Shown here one piece after another: positions 1 through 6,650 of a DNA stretch of 64,000 nt. The number at the start of each line of letters is the position of its first letter. The stretch's first letter is position 1. The translations under genes and the position numbers were made by a program. Source of the DNA: Rugamonas sp045984285 (GTDB taxonomy: Bacteria; Pseudomonadota; Gammaproteobacteria; Burkholderiales; Burkholderiaceae_D); NCBI RefSeq assembly GCF_045984285.3, contig NZ_JBJQIK030000004.1, forward strand, positions 248,001 through 312,000, read 5' to 3'. The notes beneath the pieces were generated by a model. The model was not told the origin of the DNA. It worked only from the letters and a program-made list of their open reading frames with translations, and did not search any database.

Positions 1-732
1 ACGCGTAATCGGCGTTTGCAGGTCGTGCGAGATGGCGGCGAGAATCTGCACACGTTCGGCGATGTAGCCGGCAATGCGGTCCTGCATGGCATTGAAGGCA
101 CGCGCGGCGCGCGCCACTTCGGATGGCCCGTCTTCCGGCATGCGCACCGGCTGCAGATCCGGTCCCAATGCGTCTGCCGCTTCGGCCAGCTGGTGCAGGG
201 GCCGCGCCGCAATGCGCACCGCGAACCAGAAGCACAGCGCCAGCACCAGCAATTGCACGCCAAGCAGCACCGGCAGCCAGTCCGACAGCGGCGCGCCGTG
301 CATGGGGCGGATATCGATGGTCAACGGCGAACCGTCGCTGAGCTGGAGATGCACCTGCAGGCGCTCGCGCGAGCCCGGCACCGCGTTCGCCGTGAGCGGA
401 TAGCTCTTGCCGATGCCGTCCGCGATATAGCGGGCGATCATGCTGGAAAGCTGCTTGTCCGGCGGCGCGCCGGTGATGCCGGGACCGAGAATGAAGTCAT
501 AGCTGCGGCGGGCAAGGCGCGGCAGCCATTCCGCACGCTTTTCCGGAGGCAGGTTGTCCAGCAAGGCCACCGAGCTGACGACCTCGCGCTCGATGTAGCC
601 CATCATGATGTCCGTCGTGGCCTTGTCGCGCTCCATGCGCGTGAGCCAGAAGGCCAGCGTTTGCGAGCAGGCCAGCGCCACCACCAGGATCAGCACCACC
701 CGCGCAACAAGGCTCTGCGGCCAGCCTTTCAC
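1..732 (-). CDS. Sensor histidine kinase, N-terminal part (runs off the window)
   Basis: Inner-membrane sensor kinase expected to autophosphorylate on His and pass phosphate to the regulator encoded just upstream. I translated 244 residues from a GTG start at 732. The order is a first membrane helix (about residues 8-28), a periplasmic loop of about 110 residues, a second helix (about 143-163), a HAMP linker, and the dimerisation H-box AAISHDLQTPITR with His236 at the very edge. The ATPase domain lies outside the window. The GTG overlaps the TGA of the response regulator (GTGA), showing translational coupling in one operon. The family is certain; the stimulus is unknown. Confidence 0.9.
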   Translation of the reverse strand, partial: MKGWPQSLVARVVLILVVALACSQTLAFWLTRMERDKATTDIMMGYIEREVVSSVALLDNLPPEKRAEWLPRLARRSYDFILGPGITGAPPDKQLSSMIARYIADGIGKSYPLTANAVPGSRERLQVHLQLSDGSPLTIDIRPMHGAPLSDWLPVLLGVQLLVLALCFWFAVRIAARPLHQLAEAADALGPDLQPVRMPEDGPSEVARAARAFNAMQDRIAGYIAERVQILAAISHDLQTPITR

Positions 733-1469
733 GCTGCACCGCCGCTCAGGATGACCGACGACGAGAACACATAGCCTTCGCTGCGCAGCGTCTTGATATA
801 GCGCGGCTCGCGCGGTTCGTCGCGCAGGCGCTGGCGCAGGCGGCTCACCAGCAGGTCGATGGAGCGGTCGAACTGGTCGGCCTGCTTGCCCTGTGTAAGG
901 TTGAGCAGCTGGTCGCGCGTGAGCACGCGCTGGGGATGGTCGAGGAATACGCGCAGAAGCCGGTATTCGGCGCCGCTCAGCGCCACTTCCACGCCATCGG
1001 CATCCAGCAGGTGGCGCCCCACGGTATCCAGCTTCCAGTCACCGAAGGAGATGATTTCCGACGGCTCGCTGACCTGCATATTCGGCGGCAGCATGCGCGC
1101 ACGGCGCAGCACGGAACGGATGCGGGCCAGCAGCTCGCGCACGGCGAAGGGCTTGGTGAGGTAGTCGTCGGCGCCCATTTCCAGGCCCACGATACGGTCG
1201 GTTTCCTCGCTGCGCGCAGTGAGCATCAACACAGGAATATTACGGTGCTTGCCGGCGCGTAGCTCGCGGCACAGGGTGAGGCCATCTTCGCCCGGCAGCA
1301 TCAGGTCCAGCACGATGAGGTCGGGCACAGCCTGTTCCATTTCGGCGCGCATCTGGCGGCCGTTGGCGGCCAGCGAAGTGCGCAGGCCGTTCTTCTCCAG
1401 ATAAGCCGAAAGCAGTTCGCGGATGCCGCGGTCGTCATCGACAATCAGAATGTGGTCGGTAGTGTCCAT
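729..1469 (-). CDS. OmpR/PhoB-family response regulator
   Basis: A 246-residue two-component regulator. The receiver domain (about 5-120) has the acidic pocket D11-D13, phospho-acceptor Asp55 in VLDLMLP, Thr84 and Lys106 in LTKPF. A winged-helix DNA-binding domain (about 145-240) follows, ending in the typical RSEGYVF wing. Its ATG comes 1 nt after the TAA of the 40-codon ORF upstream and has no good ribosome site of its own, so translation is probably coupled to that ORF. The kinase gene follows with a 4-nt overlap. The regulon is unknown; a 10-bp-spaced direct repeat near 1641-1656 is a candidate binding site. Confidence 0.93.
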   Translation of the reverse strand: MDTTDHILIVDDDRGIRELLSAYLEKNGLRTSLAANGRQMRAEMEQAVPDLIVLDLMLPGEDGLTLCRELRAGKHRNIPVLMLTARSEETDRIVGLEMGADDYLTKPFAVRELLARIRSVLRRARMLPPNMQVSEPSEIISFGDWKLDTVGRHLLDADGVEVALSGAEYRLLRVFLDHPQRVLTRDQLLNLTQGKQADQFDRSIDLLVSRLRQRLRDEPREPRYIKTLRSEGYVFSSSVILSGGAA

Positions 1470-1470
1470 A

Positions 1471-1593
1471 TTATTTTTCAGGGCGTTTCAGTTTTCCGGC
1501 ACTGGCCGGAATGGTCGTGCATTGCAGGGGATTGCGCATTTCGGTGGCGATGCCGCCTGCCAGAAACGCCAGTATCGCAAAAAATTTCCTCAT
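1471..1593 (-). CDS. Small hydrophobic-leader peptide heading the two-component operon (40 aa)
   Basis: A 40-codon ORF not known to me from any family. It starts MRKFFAILAFLAGGIATEM, a charged then hydrophobic stretch like a signal peptide or short membrane segment, followed by a basic tail rich in Lys/Arg/Pro with one Cys. Support for translation: a perfect AAGGAGG ribosome site at 1600-1606, 6 nt before the ATG; a -10 hexamer (TATAAA, 1615-1620) placing the transcript start right before that site; and a TAA that ends 1 nt before the response-regulator ATG. It may be a sensor-accessory peptide or simply a coupling leader. No homology search was possible. Confidence 0.6.
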   Translation of the reverse strand: MRKFFAILAFLAGGIATEMRNPLQCTTIPASAGKLKRPEK

Positions 1594-1614
1594 TTCCGTC
1601 CTCCTTCTGGCTAC

Positions 1615-1656
1615 TTTATAGCGGATGCCGGACGGGGTTTTGTATCCCAGTGTATC
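1615..1656 (-). promoter_or_regulatory. Probable activator-dependent promoter of the two-component operon with direct-repeat operator
   Basis: Read on the minus strand, TATAAA (1620-1615) is a good -10, but at the -35 position there is only ACAAAA. Immediately upstream lies a direct repeat: on the plus strand TGTATC occurs at 1641-1646 and 1651-1656, exactly 10 bp apart. OmpR/PhoB-type regulators bind direct repeats with this spacing next to a weak -35, so autoregulation by the adjacent regulator is a reasonable inference. The same interval lies upstream of the divergent CcdA-like operon. Confidence 0.5.
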
Positions 1657-1763
1657 TACGGCGGGACTGTACACACAACATTGCAAAAAGGGGCCAACCC
1701 GGACACAAGCTGGATACGTGCAAGGAATCTAATGGACACATCGACAAAACGACGGAGTCCAAC

Positions 1764-2465
1764 ATGCACAACATCCTCGAAATACCACTGAGTTTCCTGG
1801 CGGGCCTGTTCACCATTGCCTCGCCATGCGTGCTGCCGGTGCTGCCGATCCTGCTGGGCAGCTCGATCCAGCAGCGCTCCTCGCGCCGTCCGCTCTACAT
1901 CGTGGCGGGATTCATCCTCACCTTCGCTTCCTTCGCCATGCTGCTGGGCGCCGTGTCGAGCACTATCCACGTGGCACAGGAAGCATTGCGCAACACCGCC
2001 ATCGCGCTGCTCGCCATCTCCGGCCTGCTGCGCATCTGGCCGCAGCCCTACGACTGGCTGACGCAGCGCCTGCAGGGCCTGGGCTTCAGCATGCCGCAGG
2101 TAGCGGCGAACGACAGCAATGGCGGCGGCTTTGTGCTCGGCATGTCGCTGGGCGCCGTATGGACGCCCTGTGCCGGTCCCGTATTGGCTTCCATCCTCGC
2201 GCTGGTGGTGAAGGCGCAGGATCCGGCCTGGTCGGCCTCCCTGATCACGCTGTATGCGCTGGGCGCCGCCATTCCGATGCTGGCCATCGTTTACGGCGGC
2301 CAGTTCGCCACCCAGCGTGTGCGCCTGCTGGCCCGCCATGCGGAAGGCCTGCAAAAAACTTTCGGCGTGCTGGTGCTTGCCACCGCGCTCGCCATCTACC
2401 TGCAGTACGACGTGCTGGCCTACGCCTGGGCCGCCAATCTCTTCCCTGACCTGAAAGGACTGTAA
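1764..2465 (+). CDS. CcdA/DsbD-like transmembrane thiol-electron carrier
   Basis: A 233-residue polytopic membrane protein. Members of this family move reducing equivalents from cytoplasmic thioredoxin to periplasmic thiol proteins. The two conserved cysteines are visible in SPCVLPVLP (Cys22) and WTPCAGP (Cys136), each starting a three-helix half. The start was set at ATG 1764 behind GACGGAGTCC; the frame is open further upstream, but that part is not hydrophobic and has no ribosome site. The thioredoxin-like gene follows after 2 nt, so this carrier probably reduces that exported partner. A role in cytochrome c maturation specifically is not shown, since no ccs/ccm genes are nearby. Confidence 0.87.
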   Translation: MHNILEIPLSFLAGLFTIASPCVLPVLPILLGSSIQQRSSRRPLYIVAGFILTFASFAMLLGAVSSTIHVAQEALRNTAIALLAISGLLRIWPQPYDWLTQRLQGLGFSMPQVAANDSNGGGFVLGMSLGAVWTPCAGPVLASILALVVKAQDPAWSASLITLYALGAAIPMLAIVYGGQFATQRVRLLARHAEGLQKTFGVLVLATALAIYLQYDVLAYAWAANLFPDLKGL

Positions 2466-2467
2466 TC

Positions 2468-2998
2468 ATGTACTCGCCACTGAAAACCATCGCCACCGTC
2501 GCCATGCTCGCCACTACCGCCATCGCCTCCGCCGGCCAGCTGCGCACCAGCACCACCGCGCCCGAATTCACGGGCATCGACAAGTGGCTGAACAGCGAAC
2601 CGCTGACCATGGCGCAGCTGCGCGGCAAAGTCGTGCTGGTCGATTTCTGGACCTATTCCTGCATCAACTGCGTCAATACGCTGGGCTACGTCAGCAGCTG
2701 GCACAAGAAGTACAAGGACCAGGGCCTGGTGGTCATCGGCGTGCACACGCCCGAATATGCCTTCGAGCGCAGCACGGACAATGTGAAGACCGCCATCAAG
2801 CGCTTCAACATCAGCTATCCGGTGGCGCAGGACAACCGCTACGCCACCTGGAATGCCTACAGCAACCAGTACTGGCCCGCCTTCTACCTGATCGACAAGA
2901 GCGGCAAGGTTGTCTATACCCACTTCGGCGAGGGCAAGTACGCGGAAACCGAAGCCACCATCCAGCGCCTGCTGGCACAAAACACGGGAGCGCAATAA
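2468..2998 (+). CDS. Exported thioredoxin-like (TlpA/DipZ-type) protein
   Basis: A 176-residue protein with an N-terminal signal peptide (about 1-22) and a thioredoxin/redoxin fold. The active site is unusual: WTYSCINC with Cys65 and Cys68, the signature seen in the C-terminal domain of DipZ-type proteins. A cis-Pro-like YWPAFYLID segment is present. In DipZ the CcdA-like and thioredoxin parts are fused; here they are two adjacent genes, 2 nt apart, suggesting a split version of the same relay. Its TAA overlaps the ATG of the following hydrolase by 1 nt. The periplasmic substrate is unknown. Confidence 0.85.
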   Translation: MYSPLKTIATVAMLATTAIASAGQLRTSTTAPEFTGIDKWLNSEPLTMAQLRGKVVLVDFWTYSCINCVNTLGYVSSWHKKYKDQGLVVIGVHTPEYAFERSTDNVKTAIKRFNISYPVAQDNRYATWNAYSNQYWPAFYLIDKSGKVVYTHFGEGKYAETEATIQRLLAQNTGAQ

Positions 2999-3993
2999 TG
3001 AGCACACCAAACCTGCAACGCCGCCGCCTGCTTGGCGCAGCCGCCCTCACCGCGGGCGCCATGGCCCTCGGCGGCTCCGCCTTCGCCGCCGGCAGCGCGC
3101 AGCCGCTGGCCCCGATCAAACAGGTACGCGCGGGTGTGCTGGACGTGGGCTATTACGAAACCGGCCCAGCCAACGGCCCCGCCGTGATCCTGCTGCACGG
3201 CTTCCCCTACGATATTCATTCCTTCGTGGATGTGGCGCCGATTCTGGCGGCAAAAGGCATGCGGGTGATCGTACCGCACCTGCGCGGCCACGGCACCACG
3301 CGCTTCCTCGACAGCGCGGCGCGCCGCACCAGCCAGCAAAGCGCAGTGGCGCAGGATATTCTCGACCTGATGGATGCGCTGGGTATCCAGCGTGCCGTGA
3401 TAGCGGGCTACGATTGGGGCGCCCGCACGGCCAGCGTGATGGCCGTGCTGTGGCCGGAGCGCTGCGTGGGCATTGTCTCCGTCAACGGCTACCTGGTGCA
3501 GGACATTCCGAATGCCCACCTGCCTGCGCCGGCCAGCATCGAGGCCGGCCTGTGGTACCAGTACTACTTCTCCACCGAGCGTGGCCGCGCCGGGCTGGCT
3601 GCCAACCGCCGCGCCATCGCGCGCCATATCTGGTCCTACAACTCGCCGAAGTGGAAGTACGACGACGCGACTTTCGAGCGCAGCATGGTCTCGCTGGACA
3701 ATCCGGATTATGTGGACATCATCGTCAACAACTACCGCTTCCGCCTTGGCCTGCTGGCCGAAGACCCGGTGTACGCGGCCCTGGAGCGCAGACTGGCAGC
3801 CCTGCCGCCTATTACCGTGCCCGCCGTAACGCTGGACGGCGGCTCGGACGGCGTGGTCCCGGCGAATGACGGCAAGGCGCAGGCCGCGAAGTTCAGGGGT
3901 CCGCGTACGCACCGCATTATCGCGGACGCAGGCCATAACCTGCCTCAGGAAGCGCCGCAAGCGTTCGTCGATGCGGTACTTAGCCTGATCTGA
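2998..3993 (+). CDS. Tat-exported alpha/beta hydrolase, epoxide-hydrolase-like
   Basis: A 331-residue alpha/beta hydrolase beginning with a twin-arginine type leader (QRRRLLGAAAL, hydrophobic run to about residue 31). It has the oxyanion motif HGFP near 67-70 and the nucleophile elbow GYDWGA with Asp139 rather than Ser, as in epoxide hydrolases and haloalkane dehalogenases. A catalytic His is likely in DAGHNLPQ near the C terminus. It overlaps the thioredoxin-like gene by 1 nt, so the three genes form one operon. Export through Tat together with a thiol relay suggests the folded enzyme works in the periplasm. The substrate cannot be read from sequence. Confidence 0.85.
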   Translation: MSTPNLQRRRLLGAAALTAGAMALGGSAFAAGSAQPLAPIKQVRAGVLDVGYYETGPANGPAVILLHGFPYDIHSFVDVAPILAAKGMRVIVPHLRGHGTTRFLDSAARRTSQQSAVAQDILDLMDALGIQRAVIAGYDWGARTASVMAVLWPERCVGIVSVNGYLVQDIPNAHLPAPASIEAGLWYQYYFSTERGRAGLAANRRAIARHIWSYNSPKWKYDDATFERSMVSLDNPDYVDIIVNNYRFRLGLLAEDPVYAALERRLAALPPITVPAVTLDGGSDGVVPANDGKAQAAKFRGPRTHRIIADAGHNLPQEAPQAFVDAVLSLI

Positions 3994-4019
3994 GCCTGTG
4001 GTTCTGGTATTCTGGCCTG

Positions 4020-5213
4020 ATGGAGATATCTCAGCATCGCCTGGCCGATTTATTGCTGGACCTTGTCTTTCTGGTGGAGAAGGACGGCCGGATTGCATTC
4101 GTCAACAAGGCTAGTATCCAGACACTGGGATACGAGCCCGAGGAAATGATCGGGCGCAATATCCGTGACTTCGTCCACCCGGATGACCTGGCGAAGACAG
4201 GCGCCGAAATGTCTCATGTCGTGAGCAGCCGAGCCCGTTTCGGATTTGAAAACCGCTATCTGCGCAAGGATGGCAGGAGCGTTCACCTGCAATGGAGCGC
4301 GCATTGGTCGTCGGAAGAACAGTTGCGTATCGGCGTGGCGCGCGACATCAGCGAACGCAAACGCATTGAGCAGAGGCAGGCCACGCTGCTGGCCTTGTCG
4401 ACCCTCGCGCAGAACGCGCATTCGCTGGACGAGCTTTTTGCTGCCTTCGATGCAGCACTGCGGCAGCTGATACCGTTCCAGGGGTTCGCGGTGCTGCTCG
4501 AACCCGGCCCGCAACTGGTCTACCACTCCGGGACGGACAGCGCGCCGGCCACGGACGACTGGTACGCAGTGCCGATGTCATCCGCCACGGCAGTGACCGG
4601 CCAGTTGCGGCTGCAGTTGACGGGCGCCGGTTCGCTGCTGATGGCCGAACGCGATGTGCTGCAGTTTGCCGCCGGCCAGGCTGCGGCGGTGATCCAGCGC
4701 TTCGCATTGCAGTCCGAACTGCTGCACTCGGCGCGCCACGACGAACTGACCGGGCTGCCCAACCGGCGCCTGTTCCAGGACCGCATGCAAACCGCCATCG
4801 CGCGCTGCAACCGCAACGCGGTGGGCGGCGCCATACTTTTCATCGACCTGGACCGCTTCAAGGACATTAACGATCATTTTGGCCATGGCACCGGCGACAA
4901 GGTGCTGCAGGCGGTTGCGGCGCGCATCGCCGGCAATGTGCGGGGAATGGACACGGTCGCGCGGCTGGGCGGGGACGAGTTTGTCGTGCTGCTGGAGGGC
5001 GTAGCGGCCAGGGATCAGGCGCAGGCGACCGCCGACAAGATCACCCATGCCATCGAAGCTCCCCTGGCGCTGGACGGCGTAAGCCTGGATATCTCCGCCA
5101 GTATCGGCATTGCCCTGTATCCGAATGACGGCGCTTCGATCGACCAGCTGATGCGCTGCGCCGACCAGGCCATGTATCTCAGCAAGGCCCAACGCAGGGC
5201 GCAGCTTCCTTAA
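4020..5213 (+). CDS. PAS-GGDEF diguanylate cyclase
   Basis: A 397-residue cytoplasmic signalling protein. A PAS sensor domain (about 5-120, ending in the PAC-like GVARDISERK) is followed by a GAF-like central region (about 130-230) and a GGDEF domain (about 238-395). The catalytic motif GGDEF (317-321) is intact, and the product-inhibition I-site RGMD (308-311) sits at the expected five-residue spacing, so it should make cyclic di-GMP under feedback control. No EAL domain is present. It starts 26 nt after the hydrolase gene with a weak ribosome site. It converges on the next gene, the two stop codons overlapping in TTAA. Confidence 0.93.
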   Translation: MEISQHRLADLLLDLVFLVEKDGRIAFVNKASIQTLGYEPEEMIGRNIRDFVHPDDLAKTGAEMSHVVSSRARFGFENRYLRKDGRSVHLQWSAHWSSEEQLRIGVARDISERKRIEQRQATLLALSTLAQNAHSLDELFAAFDAALRQLIPFQGFAVLLEPGPQLVYHSGTDSAPATDDWYAVPMSSATAVTGQLRLQLTGAGSLLMAERDVLQFAAGQAAAVIQRFALQSELLHSARHDELTGLPNRRLFQDRMQTAIARCNRNAVGGAILFIDLDRFKDINDHFGHGTGDKVLQAVAARIAGNVRGMDTVARLGGDEFVVLLEGVAARDQAQATADKITHAIEAPLALDGVSLDISASIGIALYPNDGASIDQLMRCADQAMYLSKAQRRAQLP

Positions 5214-6148
5214 AGATCGAGCTCCCAGGTTTCGTTGACCATGTCCTTGCCGAAGGCATGCACCGGTTCTTCCGCCACCAGCACATAGCCCTTGCTGCGG
5301 TAGATGTGGCGGGCTTCCCGCTGCTGGTCGGTGGTCCAGAGGCGCATCTTGCGGTAGCCGGCCGCGCGGGCGAAGCGGTGGCATTCCTCCACCAGGCGCG
5401 ATCCGAGGCCATAGCCGCGCGCCTCTTCCTCCACCAGCAGCAGGCGCAGTTTCGCAACCCCTTGCTCACCGCTGCGCGCCACGGCGATCGAGCCTACCGG
5501 CTTCCCGCCCATCTCGGCGATCCAGCAGCGCTCCAGCGCGGGGTCGAAGTGACGTTCGAAATCGGTGCAGATCTCGCCCACCAGCGTTTCGAAGCTGCTG
5601 TCCCAGCCCTGCAGCTTCGTATACAGCTCGCCGTGACGGCGCGTGATCCATTCCATATCGCCAGCGCGGTGCGTGCGGAGCACGAAAGGCTGGGCGTATT
5701 TCAGCCCCGCTTCCTGGTCGAGCAGCTCGCGAATGGTCTGCATCGCATCCAGCAGGCGCTGCTGGCTGGCGTCGTCGAAACGCGACAGCATGTCGCCTAC
5801 CTCTTCGCGCGAGGCGCGGTCAAAGGGCTCGTACACCGCCCGTCCCTGCTCGGTCATATGAAGCAGCTTGGCGCGGCCATCGGTGGCGGAAGGCACTTTG
5901 CTCACCAGCCCCGCGTTCTCGAATTTGGCGATGATGCGGCTCAGGTAGCCGCGGTCCAGCCCCAGATCGCGGCAAAGTGCGGTCTGCGGCTGGTCGCCGT
6001 GGTGCGCCAGTTCATACAGCACGCGCATCTCGGTCAGCGTGAACTGGCTATGCAACAGGCCTTCGCGCAGCACGCCGATATGGCGCGTAAAAAAGCGGTT
6101 GAAGGAACGTACCGCCGCAATGCGGTCACTGAAAGCTGGAACAGGCAT
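5210..6148 (-). CDS. MarR regulator fused to a GNAT acetyltransferase
   Basis: A 312-residue two-domain protein. Residues 1-145 form a MarR winged helix (LDRGYLSRIIAKFENAGLV is the recognition region). Residues about 155-312 form a GNAT fold with the acetyl-CoA loop EARGYGLGSRLVEE and a C-terminal YRSKGYVLV strand. Such fusions occur widely in proteobacteria and are annotated as bifunctional regulator/acetyltransferase, but the acetyl acceptor is unknown. The gene stands alone; a strong palindrome covers its -35 box, consistent with repression of its own promoter. Confidence 0.92.
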   Translation of the reverse strand: MPVPAFSDRIAAVRSFNRFFTRHIGVLREGLLHSQFTLTEMRVLYELAHHGDQPQTALCRDLGLDRGYLSRIIAKFENAGLVSKVPSATDGRAKLLHMTEQGRAVYEPFDRASREEVGDMLSRFDDASQQRLLDAMQTIRELLDQEAGLKYAQPFVLRTHRAGDMEWITRRHGELYTKLQGWDSSFETLVGEICTDFERHFDPALERCWIAEMGGKPVGSIAVARSGEQGVAKLRLLLVEEEARGYGLGSRLVEECHRFARAAGYRKMRLWTTDQQREARHIYRSKGYVLVAEEPVHAFGKDMVNETWELDL

Positions 6149-6174
6149 GGTAACTCCACCATCGTGATGCCGCG

Positions 6175-6207
6175 ATTGTGGAGCAGAATGTTGACTGAGT
6201 CAACATT
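6175..6207 (-). promoter_or_regulatory. Promoter of the MarR-GNAT gene with a perfect palindromic operator
   Basis: On the minus strand a -35 TTGACT (6203-6198) and a -10 CACAAT (6180-6175) are separated by 17 bp. The -35 lies inside a 21-bp perfect palindrome at 6187-6207: arm AATGTTGACT, one central base, then the complementary arm. This size and symmetry fit a MarR dimer, so autorepression is the natural reading. Confidence 0.7.
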
Positions 6208-6265
6208 TATACAAGGCTGTCAATAACGCCGCCGCCGATCAGATAGGGCAATGACATGTGCGGAT

Positions 6266-6559
6266 TCAGAACACGGCCCAACGCCCGGAGGGGTCGCGGT
6301 TCAAGCGCTGACGGTAAGCGGTTTCGTGGACCACGAAGCTACAGACGTACAGCCTGCTGCCAGGACGACAATCCAAGGCTTCGATATCGTGGTGCCGCAC
6401 CGATTTCAATAGCAATGGATCTGGATTCGATGCCGCTGGCGCTGCCAGGAGGGCGGCGTGGATATCGGCTGGCTGGGGCTCCTCCGGCGCATCGCAAGCT
6501 AGGGCAAGTACGGCAATGGGGACAAGCAGGCGTGCTGGTAAGGGCATAGGCTTCTTCAT
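6266..6559 (-). CDS. Small predicted lipoprotein of unknown function
   Basis: A 97-residue product with a lipoprotein signal: MKKPMPLPARLLVP, a hydrophobic stretch, then lipobox LALAC with Cys21 followed by Asp, which in enterobacteria would favour inner-membrane retention. The mature part has two more cysteines (LDCRPGSRLYVCSF) that could form a disulfide. I recognise no domain. The ribosome site is weak (GTAGAAA). A similar-length frame exists on the opposite strand (6256-6549), but it lacks a signal or any protein-like feature, so the minus frame is preferred. Confidence 0.5.
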   Translation of the reverse strand: MKKPMPLPARLLVPIAVLALACDAPEEPQPADIHAALLAAPAASNPDPLLLKSVRHHDIEALDCRPGSRLYVCSFVVHETAYRQRLNRDPSGRWAVF

Positions 6560-6650
6560 TTTCTACAAAGCGGTTCCAAGTGAGCACCGAAATCAATCAC
6601 CACGGAACTCGCTTGATTGAACAAGGCATAGCGATAGACTTTCTACGGTG

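Noticed and set aside
6256..6549. Plus-strand 97-codon frame opposite the small lipoprotein
   Set aside because: Lacks signal, domain or ribosome site, whereas the minus frame has a clean lipobox signal.
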